Shown: positions 14,091 to 22,984, counted from the stretch's first letter. The stretch: 64,000 bases of DNA from Gaiellasilicea sp963745775 (GCA_963745775.1 CAVUYY010000012.1:186001-250000); one strand, 5' to 3'. The notes: a model not told the origin generated them from the letters alone. Translations and numbers: made by a program.

Positions 14091-14121
14091 CGAAAGCCCT
14101 GCTAGCGCGGGGCTTTCGTTT
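14091..14121 (+). terminator. Terminator hairpin after attachment copy 3
   Basis: CGAAAGCCC pairs with GGGCTTTCG, then GTTTG. By position it is probably the original terminator of the tRNA-Val gene before the elements inserted. Confidence 0.65.
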
Positions 14122-14216
14122 GCCCGAGACAGGCGGGGTGAACTTCCAAAACACGGCGTGGCTAGGCCTGTCCACGTCTGCCCGACCGGCCTGAGCCTGC
14201 CACGCCAGCTCGACGG

Positions 14217-14822
14217 CTACGCCGGCTTCGCCTCCGGGCTTGCCCCCCGGAAGACGGCGGCTGCAAGGAGCAGGAAACCGACGCCGGCGAGGATCAGCGC
14301 GATCCCGACGACGATGCTGAAGACCGCGATCCCGGTCGCCATGTAGGACATGTTGAGCGCGGTCGCGAGCGCGGTTTCGGTCACCCAGAGATTGCGGGCG
14401 GCGTTCGAGACCGGCCGCCCCTCGTCGTCCTTCGCCGCGGCCGTCTCGTCGCTCGTGCCGGCAGGGTCGCTCGGATCCGAGGCGGAGACGAACCGTCCCA
14501 TCTCGGCGTAGGTGAGCCCGTTGGAGGACTCGAGCGCATGGATCCGCATGTATTGCCCGAAGCAGCGAGCCTCGGAACCGGTGTCGATCGGCTCCTCCGC
14601 GACGTCGCAGTCGGGCGCGTCCACGGTCAGATTCGCCTCCTCGATCCCGGGCGCGATCCCTTCCGGGCTCATGTCCGGCGAGCCGACGATCTTCTCCTGC
14701 GAGAGTTCGTCCTCGACCGTGTTCTTCCCGGCGATCCCGATCGCGATCGTCGCGATCCCGAAGATGATCAGAACCACCCCTGCGGCGTAGCCGCCGAGTC
14801 GGAGCAGCTTCGCGCGTTCCAT
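14217..14822 (-). CDS. Hypothetical protein with two membrane segments
   Basis: The 201-residue protein starts at ATG 14822, eight bases after GGGAGGTGC; the longer open frame upstream has no such site. An N-terminal helix (AAGVVLIIFGIATIAIGIAG, about 12-31) and a C-terminal pair of hydrophobic stretches (ATGIAVFSIVVGIALILAGV and after) enclose an acidic external domain with DCDV and RCFG cysteines that may pair. It is the first gene beyond the integrated elements. Function unknown. Confidence 0.65.
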   Translation of the reverse strand: MERAKLLRLGGYAAGVVLIIFGIATIAIGIAGKNTVEDELSQEKIVGSPDMSPEGIAPGIEEANLTVDAPDCDVAEEPIDTGSEARCFGQYMRIHALESSNGLTYAEMGRFVSASDPSDPAGTSDETAAAKDDEGRPVSNAARNLWVTETALATALNMSYMATGIAVFSIVVGIALILAGVGFLLLAAAVFRGASPEAKPA

Positions 14823-15004
14823 GGTCGCACCTCCCGATCGCCTTTCAGAATCCCGATCATGCCGCACCGAACCAACCGTGCCAAGGCGGAACCGAGGCAC
14901 GTGGGAATCGCAGCACCGAACGACAGGGCGGTCAGCGTGTAGACGCCCTGCTACACGAGTGCCACCGCGAGACGGATCAAGGCACGCCCCACTGGGCCGA
15001 GTGA

Positions 15005-15565
15005 TCAGCCTGTGAGGGTTCGCGCGGCGGCGACGGCTTGCAGTCGGGAGTTGACGCCGAGTGCCCGAAAGAGCTTGCGCGTGTGGTTCCTTGCCGTCTC
15101 GGTACTTATGTGGAGCTCGGCGGCGATCTGCTTCGTCGAGCAGCCCCGCTCCAGGAGACGAAGCACCTCGACTTGGCGGGGGGTCAGGTGCGGCGGTGGC
15201 GTCGTGGGCGTGTCGTCCGGGCGTCCCTCGAACAGTCCGAACACGCCGACCACGCGTTCACCGCTCATCAGCGGCACCGAACTGATCTCCACGGCCACCC
15301 GCGTGCCGGTAGTCGACACAAAGACGCCGGTCGCGTCGGTGGGGGTGGTGCCGAGCACCTTCCGGGAGAACAGCTCACGGGCGCGGTGGCTGTCCTCGGG
15401 TGCGACGACGGAGGTGAAGTGGCGACCGCGAACGTCGCCGACGAGCCGTTCGGCCGCCGGATTGAGCCAGCGGACGATTCCCGTCGTGTCGAGGACGTAG
15501 CTCGGGACGCCGACGCTCTGCAGAGCCTGCTCGACGTCGCCGCCGACCGCCAAGCCAGTGTCCAT
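15005..15565 (-). CDS. PAS-LuxR transcriptional regulator
   Basis: The 186-residue protein (from ATG 15565, MDTGLAVGGDVEQAL) has a PAS domain over about residues 14-110 (SYVLDTTGIVRWLNPAAERL) and a C-terminal LuxR/GerE helix-turn-helix (LTPRQVEVLRLLERGCSTKQ, then IAAELHISTETARNHTRKLF). This is a one-protein sensor-regulator: a signal bound by PAS, not a receiver domain, would control DNA binding. Target genes are unknown; the broken beta-helix gene lies upstream, separated by a terminator. Confidence 0.85.
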   Translation of the reverse strand: MDTGLAVGGDVEQALQSVGVPSYVLDTTGIVRWLNPAAERLVGDVRGRHFTSVVAPEDSHRARELFSRKVLGTTPTDATGVFVSTTGTRVAVEISSVPLMSGERVVGVFGLFEGRPDDTPTTPPPHLTPRQVEVLRLLERGCSTKQIAAELHISTETARNHTRKLFRALGVNSRLQAVAAARTLTG

Positions 15566-15615
15566 GACGGAAGTGTGACCGATCCGTGCGCCGGGTGTCA
15601 CGTTGAGCTGTCACG

Positions 15616-15645
15616 CAGAGAGGCCCGCCGGAGCGGGCCTCTCTG
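15616..15645. terminator. Bidirectional terminator
   Basis: CAGAGAGGCCCGC pairs with GCGGGCCTCTCTG around CGGA, a perfect 13-base stem between the end of the beta-helix gene and the start of the LuxR gene. Confidence 0.75.
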
Positions 15646-15670
15646 TGCATCAGTTGTCTTGCCGGACTGT

Positions 15671-16677
15671 CTAGGGGTTGTTGTTGCGACCCCGCGGCGT
15701 TCGTGCTGCGTCGATGTCGAACTTGCCGAGAACGATGCTGCTGCCGTCGCTGATCGTGCTCGTAGCCGATACCGCTGATCTTGTTGTTGACGATGTTGTC
15801 GCTTGTTGCCGAAGTCGACGATCCCGACCTGGTAGCCGTACGGAGAGCCGTTGCCGGAGACGTTCGTGGCCTGCCGTTGCTGATCGTGTTGTTGACGACC
15901 GAGTTCTTGGTCTTGGTCGTGGCGCGGACCCGTCCGGTCGGCGTTGTAGACGTAGACGCCCATGTCGTTGTCGGTGACCGTGTTGACGGTGATCGAGACG
16001 CCGGTCGTGAGCGGCCGAAGACGACGCCGCCGATCAGGAGGATGCCGGTGGATGAGGCGTTGTTCGCACCGGTGTAGGCGTTGCCCGTGACGGTGTTCCC
16101 GTGATCTTCCGGTCGCGCCGCGCACGACTCGATCCCGTTCTGTGTTGTAGGCACCGGACCGTCGCCGGTCACGGTGTTGCCGCTGATCGTGACCGATGCG
16201 CCGGTGACCATGCACGACGATCGCGCGCCCTTGACTGACAGCCGGTCGTCGCCCGATGTTGCTAGCGTGACGTCCCGATCGAGCCGCCCGTCGAGTCGCA
16301 TGAAGGCGACGCCGTTAGAAGATGCCGACGCCGTCTGATCGCCGCTGAGCGGCACCCTCGATCTTGTGGTTCTTGACGTTCATCGTTCACGGCGCCGGCG
16401 TTCTGGACGACCGCGCCGTAGTAACGCCGCCAAGCGACGTCGACGCCGTGATCGTGAAGCTCGTTGCCGTCGAGCGTCGACAGCCGTTCGCCACGCCGAT
16501 GGTCGTGTCGGTGGTGCAGTCGGCGACGAGCGCCACGGTCTTGGTCTTGTCATTCGTCGTGAACGTGCAGGTCGTGTGAGTCGCCGCGGCGGCTGCCCCG
16601 GCCATGCTCGCCACGAGGCCGGCAATTACCGCGATCGATGCGCCGAAGATCGTGAGGCGCAGAGAAATCTTGCTCAT
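15671..16677 (-). pseudogene. Secreted parallel beta-helix protein, many frameshifts
   Basis: ATG 16677 begins a signal peptide (MSKISLRLTIFGASIAVIAG, cleaved after AAAA) followed by HTTCTFTTNDKTKTVALVAD. Further fragments in changing frames carry the short N-T-V-T/N-x-I-S repeats of right-handed beta helices: SVTISGNTVTGDG, HGNTVTGNAYTGANNASSTG, DNDMGVYVYNAD, DNIVNNKISGIGYE, and the end VLGKFDIDAARTPRGRNNNP at TAG 15671-15673. At least six frame changes are needed over 1 kb, a higher density than elsewhere, so this may be a real pseudogene and not only sequencing error. Such proteins sit outside the cell, often on polysaccharides. Confidence 0.55.
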
Positions 16678-16880
16678 GAGTCCCTTCCTGATCGTGATGG
16701 TCGATGGATCGACCGAACGAGGCTCACTGCCTTGCGTTCGTGCGCCTGACCTCATCGACCAGACGCGCCATCAGGAACAAGGATGGGCTTTCGGGGCCTC
16801 GCCCGATAGGGCACATTTGGGTCGACTCCCGCCGCTGAAAGGAGCCCGGCACGCTGTCAGATCGCCCCGAGTTCACGAGC

Positions 16881-18065
16881 ATGGCCGACGACTACGCGCG
16901 GTACGCGCTCTCACAGCGCGACGCGTTCGCGGCGACCCACCCCGCAGCCCTGGCCGCGGCGGCGGCGTTTGCGGCCGAGCCGGTTCTCCGCGTGGTCGAT
17001 CTCGGGGCCGCCGACGGGGTGAACTCCCACGGCCTGATCCGCGATCTCATACGGGAGCGCGCCGGCCGACCGCTGATCTATGCGCTGGTCGATCTGCCGA
17101 CGAACCCGTGGAGCGTTGCCACCGACCACCTTCAGCGCGCGTTCGGTGGAGCTGCCGACGGGGCCGAAGTCGTCGTCATTCCTGCGTCGGGCGACGCCGG
17201 CTCCGGGGTCGCCGATGCCGGCACGGGCGCGTACTACGCCACGCCGGAGGCGCACGACGAGGCATGCCGGCGGGCGCTCGAGCTCAGCCCGCCGCCCACC
17301 ACGGTGATCAGCCTGGCGGGCATCCCCCTGCAGCAGGCGCCTTGCCTGCCGTCGGGCAGCGTGCACGTCGCGGTCACCGGCACGGCGATGCACTGGGTCG
17401 CGGACGCAACCGGGCTCGCCTCGACCGGCTCCGTCTTTCCCGGTTACCCGGACCACATCGACGAGGGCGAACGAGCAGCTTGGCGCGTCGCCGCGGCGAA
17501 TCAGTGGAAACGGCTGCTGGAGCTGCGCGCAGAGGAGCTCGCGCCGGGTGGCCGATTCATCGCGGCGCTTCCGGCCTCACCCGCTCCGTGTCCCGACCGG
17601 TCGGGGCTGTACGTGGAGATCATCGGCGACATGAACCGGGTGCTCGCCGACTGGCGCCGCGCGGGGCGGATCGGCGTCGAGACCGTCGCCGCGATCGTCG
17701 TTCCGGTGTGGATGCGCACGCTCGACGAGATCCGGGCCCCCTTCGAGACGAACGGCGGGCGCGTCGCCGGCCTCGAGCTCGAGAGCGCCGAGCTCTTCCG
17801 TCTCGACAATCCCTACTGGCACGACGATCCCGCGGAGTTCGCGCGAAACTACGTGCGGAGCGTGTCCGCGTGGGGCGGGCCACTCTTCCTCCGCGCCTTC
17901 GCGCGCGAGGGTGAAGACCAGGCCGCCAGTCTCCTCGCCGCCTTCCTCGGAGAGCTCGAGGAGCGCGTTGCGGATACCCCCGACCGCTACCGCTGGGACT
18001 ACGTCGAGGCGCTCCTCATCTGCCGCAAGGCGGACGGCACCGGGCGCGACCGGACGCGCCCCTGA
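16881..18065 (+). CDS. SABATH-type SAM-dependent carboxyl methyltransferase
   Basis: The 394-residue protein has the SAM-binding motif VVDLGAADGVNSHGLIRDLI (residues about 38-57), then YALVDLPTNPWSVA, a TAMHWVADATGLA segment where plant enzymes have their substrate-binding HWLS motif, a long EELAPGGRFIAAL strand, and the C-terminal FARNYVRSVSAWGGPLF cap. Plant SABATH enzymes methylate salicylate, benzoate, jasmonate or related acids to volatile esters; bacterial members are known but few are characterised. The substrate here is unknown. The frame is intact and ATG 16881 is the only sensible start. Confidence 0.75.
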   Translation: MADDYARYALSQRDAFAATHPAALAAAAAFAAEPVLRVVDLGAADGVNSHGLIRDLIRERAGRPLIYALVDLPTNPWSVATDHLQRAFGGAADGAEVVVIPASGDAGSGVADAGTGAYYATPEAHDEACRRALELSPPPTTVISLAGIPLQQAPCLPSGSVHVAVTGTAMHWVADATGLASTGSVFPGYPDHIDEGERAAWRVAAANQWKRLLELRAEELAPGGRFIAALPASPAPCPDRSGLYVEIIGDMNRVLADWRRAGRIGVETVAAIVVPVWMRTLDEIRAPFETNGGRVAGLELESAELFRLDNPYWHDDPAEFARNYVRSVSAWGGPLFLRAFAREGEDQAASLLAAFLGELEERVADTPDRYRWDYVEALLICRKADGTGRDRTRP

Positions 18066-18095
18066 AAACGACGAGATCGTTTACGTACCGTGCGC

Positions 18096-19247
18096 TCACC
18101 TCGCGATCACGAAGCGCTCGCTGCTGTCGACGCGGAGGATGCTGACCGGGACGGTCGTCCGGTAACCGGTCCGCCGATCGATCGTGATCGCGCCGGTGGC
18201 TCCGCGGTGGTCTCGTGTCCTGCGCAGCTCTCGCTGCACGGCGCCGAACTCGAAGCTCTTCGCCCTGTTGATCGCGGCGAAGAGGATCGTGGCCGAGTCG
18301 TAGGTGAACGAGCCCCAGACGCCCGGCCGCTTCGCGAACATCCGCTGGTACTGCCGCACATACGCCCGGGCCGAGGGCATCTCCGTCGCGGCCGGGACTC
18401 CGCTGAAGGCGCACCTGCGCGCCTCGGCGGACGTGGTGCCCGCGATGAAGCCGGTGTCGACGTTCGCGAGCCCCATCAGGCACCGCGGCGCGCTCCCCTG
18501 CGCAGTCAGCGCCTTCGCGATCGCCACTCCCTCGGGGAAATACGTGCTCACGTAGACGAGATCCGGCCGGGTTGCCAGCGCGCTCGCGACCCGGTCCGCG
18601 TAGTAGTCGCTCGTGAGCCCCGGGGCAGTCGTCTCCTGGATCGACGTCCAGGTCACCGAGGCGCCATCTCTCCTGAGCGCCGCACGGAGCCGGTTCGCCA
18701 TGCCCTTCGTGAAGGCGCCGTTCGCTGTGTCGTCGACGAGCATCGCGATCCGGCGTGCGCCGATTCGCTTCACATAGGCCCTCTCGACCGGCGCGATCTG
18801 CGAGTTCATCGGCTGCACCGTCGCGCCGGCACCCGCCGTCTCGTCGCGAGACGTCATCCAGACCGGCAGCACGCGATTCCGGCGGTAGAGGGCGAGGTTC
18901 GCGATCCCGACCGAAGAGTTGTACGGCCCGATCACGAACTGGATTCCGCCGGCGATCGCCTCTCTCGCTACTCGCCTCGCGTTCGCCGCGTCGCCCTTGT
19001 CGTCGATCGGAACAAGCACGATCTTGCGCCCGTTCCAGAGCCCGCCACGGGCGTTCAACTGGCTGACCGCGAGCCTGACGCCGCGCAACTGGTCGAGGCC
19101 GTTCGTCGCTTGCTCCCCGCTCTGCGGCCCCTCCACCCCGAGCAGCAAGGGAGCCGACGCATCCGACGATCCGCCCGAACCGCCGGCCGCCGCATAGAGC
19201 GACAGGCTTGCCACGAGCAACACCAGACCGATACGCGCAGCGACCAC
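18096..19247 (-). CDS. ABC transporter substrate-binding protein, branched-chain amino acid type
   Basis: The 383-residue protein is a type I periplasmic-binding fold (Peripla_BP_6): LLLGVEGPQSGEQATNGLDQ, GIQFVIGPYNSSVGIANLAL, and ARRIAMLVDDTANGAFTKGM before a second domain. It probably binds a small ligand outside the cell. GTG 19247 follows GGGGGGAG and gives a signal peptide, VVAARIGLVLLVASLSLYAA. There is no lipobox cysteine, unusual for Gram-positive binding proteins, which are normally lipid-anchored. No permease or ATPase gene is near, so it is an orphan or a receptor for a signalling protein. Confidence 0.82.
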   Translation of the reverse strand: MVAARIGLVLLVASLSLYAAAGGSGGSSDASAPLLLGVEGPQSGEQATNGLDQLRGVRLAVSQLNARGGLWNGRKIVLVPIDDKGDAANARRVAREAIAGGIQFVIGPYNSSVGIANLALYRRNRVLPVWMTSRDETAGAGATVQPMNSQIAPVERAYVKRIGARRIAMLVDDTANGAFTKGMANRLRAALRRDGASVTWTSIQETTAPGLTSDYYADRVASALATRPDLVYVSTYFPEGVAIAKALTAQGSAPRCLMGLANVDTGFIAGTTSAEARRCAFSGVPAATEMPSARAYVRQYQRMFAKRPGVWGSFTYDSATILFAAINRAKSFEFGAVQRELRRTRDHRGATGAITIDRRTGYRTTVPVSILRVDSSERFVIAR

Positions 19248-19325
19248 GGCTCCCCCCGAATGTCGAGTTGCGCGATCATCGCACGGCCGAACGCATCGAG
19301 TCGCAGATGGTGCGACAATCCGGGC

Positions 19326-19601
19326 ATGGAGGAACGGCCTCGTCGACATGACGATGAGGAGAGGAATGCGGGCTCGTCTTCTCAGGCTCGCGAAGACCTG
19401 TTCGGGCAGGTTCTCGGGGAGCAGTGGGAGACGGCCGGCGACGGGATCTATCGCCTGACCGCGTCGGGCGCACCGGCCCTGGCGGAGCCGGCAGACGAGC
19501 TCGAAGATGCGCCCGGTCCGAGCCGGAGCCTCGAGGAAGACGGCGGCGACCCCTACCGGCCGACGTCCAAGCGTCGCGGGTTGCTGCGACGGCGACGGTA
19601 G
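19326..19601 (+). CDS. Hypothetical protein (91 residues)
   Basis: A highly charged protein opening MEERPRRHDDEERNAGSSSQ, with a short conserved-looking core REDLFGQVLGEQWETAGDGI and a basic tail KRRGLLRRRR. The flanks look disordered. A GACAAT box 6 bases before the ATG supports the start. It has no recognised domain. Confidence 0.55.
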   Translation: MEERPRRHDDEERNAGSSSQAREDLFGQVLGEQWETAGDGIYRLTASGAPALAEPADELEDAPGPSRSLEEDGGDPYRPTSKRRGLLRRRR

Positions 19602-19651
19602 CTCCGCCACACTCTCCGGCAAGTGAACGGCTCGAGCGAAACTCGAGAGCG

Positions 19652-20194
19652 ATGCTGAGGCGGCACGAGCTGATCGCCGCGAGGGAACGGGCTGCTGAGG
19701 TGCTGGCCCGAGCGGGCATCGCGCTGACGGAAGCCGAGGTCGGCGCCATCGAGGTCGCCGACTTCGGCTTGTCACGTCTCGACGAGATCGGACTCCAGAT
19801 CGTCGTCTACGTCAACACGGAGCGGGTCTGCGCGAAGGAGCTGGTCCTGTTCCCGCGACAGCTCTGTCCCGAGCATCGGCATCCGCCGTTCGATGGAACG
19901 CCCGGGAAGGAGGAGACCTTTCGCTGCCGCGCCGGCGTCGTGCACCTCTACACCGAGGGCGATCCGACCCCGCGACCGGCGGCGCGCGTGCCCTCGGACG
20001 GCGTATTCACGGTGTGGCACGAGACCCTGCTCGAGCCCGGAGAGCAGTACACGATCCCGCCCGACACGCTGCACTGGTTCCAGGCCGGCGACGAAGGCGC
20101 GGTCGTCTCGGAGTTCTCGACGCAGAGCCGCGACGACCTCGACGTCTTCAGCGATCCGCGGATCCGGCGAGCGACGCTCGAGGTCGACGGCTGA
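19652..20194 (+). CDS. D-lyxose isomerase (cupin sugar isomerase)
   Basis: The 180-residue protein matches D-lyxose ketol-isomerases: KELVLFPRQLCPEHRHPPFD (HxH metal ligands near residues 74-76), GKEETFRCRAGVVHLYTEGD (glutamate ligand), LEPGEQYTIPPDTLHWFQAG (the last histidine) and VVSEFSTQSRDDLDVFSDPR. These enzymes interconvert D-lyxose and D-xylulose and also D-mannose and D-fructose with Mn2+. ATG 19652 gives the conserved length. No sugar transport or kinase genes are next to it. Confidence 0.85.
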   Translation: MLRRHELIAARERAAEVLARAGIALTEAEVGAIEVADFGLSRLDEIGLQIVVYVNTERVCAKELVLFPRQLCPEHRHPPFDGTPGKEETFRCRAGVVHLYTEGDPTPRPAARVPSDGVFTVWHETLLEPGEQYTIPPDTLHWFQAGDEGAVVSEFSTQSRDDLDVFSDPRIRRATLEVDG

Positions 20195-20252
20195 ATCCGA
20201 GGCTCGACGTCGAGCTAAAGCACGACGCCCGGAACGCCGATACAGCACTCGA

Positions 20253-20423
20253 ATGCTCGATCCCGCCGTCCAGACAATGCTGACGTACATCGGTGGCGTG
20301 ACCCTCGCGGCAACTGGAATCATCGCCGTTGTCTCGACCGCGCGACTGCACCTCGCTCGCTCGTTGGACTTCCGCTCTCGCCGAGAGCTCGAAGCCAACG
20401 ACCTGCCGACGATCGACTTCTAG
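20253..20423 (+). CDS. Small single-span membrane protein
   Basis: A 56-residue frame with one hydrophobic helix (TMLTYIGGVTLAATGIIAVV, residues 8-27) and a basic, then acidic C-terminus ending LPTIDF. It lies between the isomerase and the next membrane protein gene. I cannot assign a family. Confidence 0.45.
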   Translation: MLDPAVQTMLTYIGGVTLAATGIIAVVSTARLHLARSLDFRSRRELEANDLPTIDF

Positions 20424-20487
20424 TCCGCCCCGAGTACCCTGCGCGGATGCCGCCTGCGACATCCTCCTCGGTCTGCTCGGAGGTCGG

Positions 20488-20934
20488 ATGAACGGCGACG
20501 GGGAGCTCGGCCGAGCCTTCGCGCGAGGCGTGATCGCAGCCATGGCGATGAGCGGGCTCCGCAAGGTGACGACGGGCCTCGGCCTCGTCGAGCAGATTCC
20601 CCCGCAGCGGGTCGCACTCGAGGGGATGCCGGCGCTCGTTCGCCGGATCTCCCCGGAGCGACGGGACGTCGTGGTCGAGCTCGCGCATTGGACGTTCGGC
20701 GGCGTCGGCGGGGCGGCGTTCGGACTCCTACCGGGGCTCGTCCGCAGGCAGGTCTGGTCGGGACCGGTCTACGGCGTCGGCGTCTGGCTCGGCTACGAGC
20801 TTCTGCTTGCTCCGATCCTCGGCCTGCACCGCCGGAACGAGCCGTCACTCGGCGAACGCGCGGCGCTGATCGCCGACCACGTGCTCTACGGCGTCGTCGT
20901 CGCGAGCAGCCCGTGGCCCCACGAGCCTCGCTAG
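20488..20934 (+). CDS. Conserved membrane protein
   Basis: A 148-residue protein with ARGVIAAMAMSGLRKVTTGL near the N-terminus, a central HWTFGGVGGAAFGLLPGLVR helix, then VYGVGVWLGYELLLAPILGL and ADHVLYGVVVAS at the end: about three to four membrane segments, similar in shape to YagU/DUF1440-like proteins, though that assignment is weak. ATG 20488 follows CGGAGGTCGG. A TACCCT box with a short 14-codon frame (20447-20491) precedes it and ends by ATGA overlap at this start. Confidence 0.6.
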   Translation: MNGDGELGRAFARGVIAAMAMSGLRKVTTGLGLVEQIPPQRVALEGMPALVRRISPERRDVVVELAHWTFGGVGGAAFGLLPGLVRRQVWSGPVYGVGVWLGYELLLAPILGLHRRNEPSLGERAALIADHVLYGVVVASSPWPHEPR

Positions 20935-20954
20935 ACGAGCCCGGCTAGAGCCGG

Positions 20955-21198
20955 CTAGGCGTTTTCGTCGTCGCTTCCCGCCGCGGGCGGGATCGAGGTC
21001 GGAACCGGGCCGGCCTCCGGCATCGAGGTGCCAAGCGGATCGAGCGGCGCCGCAGGCGTCGCCGGAACCTCCGCGGCGGCGTCGTGGCTGTGGTCGTGAT
21101 CGTGGTCGTGGCCTTCGTGCGAGTGGTCGTCGTGCGAATGCGTCGTGCGAATCCGAGCCGCCGGAGAACATCGCCTTCAGCTTGTCCATGAACGACAT
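20955..21198 (-). CDS. Small histidine-rich protein (one frameshift)
   Basis: The N-terminus reads MSFMDKLKAMFSGGSDSH; after a slip near 21137-21150 the chain continues HDDHSHEGHDHDHDHSHDAA and a proline/alanine-rich acidic tail to DENA at the TAG 20955-20957. The central block has nine histidines in 18 residues alternating with acidic residues, a likely weak metal (Zn, Ni, Cu) sink. Corrected length is about 81 residues. It is next to a cupredoxin gene on the same strand. GGAGCATG gives a ribosome-binding site close to the start. Confidence 0.6.
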
Positions 21199-21255
21199 CT
21201 CATGCTCCTTCCAGAGGGGGAGCCCGATCCTATAGACGTCTCAGGAAGGTGGGGC

Positions 21256-21591
21256 TCAGGAAGGCCGCCGGACGACGAGCGTCGCGCTCATCCCGCGCCT
21301 GCGATGGTCGGCGAGCGAGCACCAGAGCGTGAATCGCCCCGGCAAGAAGCGTGCCTCGAGCTCGCGCGTGCCGCCGGGGCGGACCGTGCCGACGACGTAC
21401 GTGCGCGTCCCGCCCGCTCGGCGGAGGCGCAGATCGTGCTCGTCCTCGCCGTAGTTGACGAGCTGGACGATCGCCGGTCCGGCCACGATCGACTGCCGCG
21501 AGAGCGAGTAGCGGAACTCGTCTGCGCCGACCTGGACGCGTGCGGGCGCCGGCAGAAGCGCCACCACGAGGGCGACCCCGACCGCGATCAC
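21256..21591 (-). CDS. Secreted cupredoxin-like protein
   Basis: The 111-residue protein has an N-terminal hydrophobic export segment (MIAVGVALVVALLPAPA) and a blue-copper fold ending: VNYGEDEHDLRLRR has one histidine, and LWCSLADHRRRGMSATLVV has Cys-x4-His-x4-Met, the usual type-1 copper ligand set. It may carry electrons or copper at the cell surface. The GTG start at 21591 overlaps the DUF1501 stop (GTGA), so it is the third gene of that operon. Confidence 0.72.
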   Translation of the reverse strand: MIAVGVALVVALLPAPARVQVGADEFRYSLSRQSIVAGPAIVQLVNYGEDEHDLRLRRAGGTRTYVVGTVRPGGTRELEARFLPGRFTLWCSLADHRRRGMSATLVVRRPS

Positions 21592-22976
21592 CGGAGGATG
21601 GTCGGGCGGGCGAAGCGCTTGGCGCCGGGGATGATCGCGTCAGCGTCCGTGCCGAGCCAGTCCTCGAGGAGCGCCGAGTAGAGCCCGCGGAAGTCGGACG
21701 TCGCGCGGAGGTTTCCGTCCTTGTCGAGCGTCGCAAGGCCCGGGAACTCGCCGATCATCGTCCCGCGCACGCGACTCCCGATCAGGAACCCCGCGCCTGC
21801 CGCTCCGTGGTCGGTTCCGTTCGAGCCGTTCTCCTTCGCCCGGCGCCCGAACTCCGACCAGACGTGTACGAGCACGCGATCCGCAAGCCCCCGCGCCTCG
21901 AGATCCCGCTGGAAGGCGAGGAGGCTGTCGGCTGTGAGCTTGAGCCCCGCGGCGAGCTCGCCGGGCTGGTCGTCGTGCGTGTCGTACATGCCGGGCGCGC
22001 TGAGGGCCACGACGCGCAGCGGCAGGCCGGCCGCGAGCATCGCGGCGAGGCCGGCCAGCCGGCGCGGAAACTCGTCGTCCTCACCGCTCGGGTACTGCAC
22101 CGGGCTCGTGAAGCCGGGCGTCTTGTCGTTCTTGGGAACGAAGGGCCGCAGCTGGTCACGGAGCCGCGCCGCCTGGCGTGCCGCACCGGTGGCCTGCCGA
22201 AGCGCCGGATCGCCACCGGTCGGCAGCCGGCCGAGCGCGCCCATCGCCTCGAGCATCCGCTTCTCGACGTCGCCCCAGACCCCGCGCGTCCAGAAGTCGT
22301 AGCGGTCGGGGCCGTCGATCGACGCAACCGGCATTCGCGCGGTCGCGAGCGCGGGCTGGAGCCGCGACTCGAGCGAGAGACCCTGCAACGGATTGTCCGG
22401 CGAGCCGACGCGATCCAGGTAGCGGCCAAGCCAGCCGGTCGTGATCCGCACGCTCGTCGCCCCGACCTCCCAGTAGTGGCGGGAGGTGAAGTGCGACTGG
22501 TCGGCTCCGGTGTAGCCGATGCCCGGGAGCACGGAGACCTTGCCCTCGCCGTGGAGTTGCGCGAGTGGCGCGAGCGACCCGTGCCAGCGGAGTCGCGCAT
22601 CCTCGGCGAACGCGATCCCCGACGACTCCGCCAGCGCGAGCTTCGGCCGGAGCCGCCGGTAGAGCGGGTCGCCTGACGGGTAGAGCATCGAGAGCGAGTC
22701 GGCGCCGCCGTCGAGGAAGACCGAGACGAGCACGCGCTGTGGCCCGGCCGCTTCGGCCGCAGCGATTCCCTCTTCGAGCGCGCGCGGGAGAAGGGCGCCG
22801 CCGCCGTAGACGGCCAGCGCGAGCCCGGCGCCTCGCGCGACGAAGCTGCGGCGCGTCAGCCCGGTGCCGGCGGGGATCGGCATTCCCGACTCGATCGCGG
22901 GCAGGCCGCGCCCGGCTTCCGCGACCGCGCGCCGGAGCGCGTCGGTGCGGGTGAAATCGCTACAGCAACGGGCCAT
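21588..22976 (-). CDS. DUF1501 family Tat-exported protein
   Basis: The 462-residue protein carries a twin-arginine signal (TRRSFVARGAGLALAVYGGG, about residues 33-52) and the DUF1501 pattern: RVLVSVFLDGGADSLSMLYP, GADQSHFTSRHYWEVG, YDTHDDQPGEL and SEFGRRAKENGSNGTDHGAA, a sulfatase-like metal-binding layout. Its biochemical role is not known. It starts 8 bases after the DUF1800 gene, the partner with which it is nearly always paired. ATG 22976 gives the usual N-terminus. Confidence 0.88.
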   Translation of the reverse strand: MARCCSDFTRTDALRRAVAEAGRGLPAIESGMPIPAGTGLTRRSFVARGAGLALAVYGGGALLPRALEEGIAAAEAAGPQRVLVSVFLDGGADSLSMLYPSGDPLYRRLRPKLALAESSGIAFAEDARLRWHGSLAPLAQLHGEGKVSVLPGIGYTGADQSHFTSRHYWEVGATSVRITTGWLGRYLDRVGSPDNPLQGLSLESRLQPALATARMPVASIDGPDRYDFWTRGVWGDVEKRMLEAMGALGRLPTGGDPALRQATGAARQAARLRDQLRPFVPKNDKTPGFTSPVQYPSGEDDEFPRRLAGLAAMLAAGLPLRVVALSAPGMYDTHDDQPGELAAGLKLTADSLLAFQRDLEARGLADRVLVHVWSEFGRRAKENGSNGTDHGAAGAGFLIGSRVRGTMIGEFPGLATLDKDGNLRATSDFRGLYSALLEDWLGTDADAIIPGAKRFARPTILR

Positions 22977-22984
22977 CGGACGGC

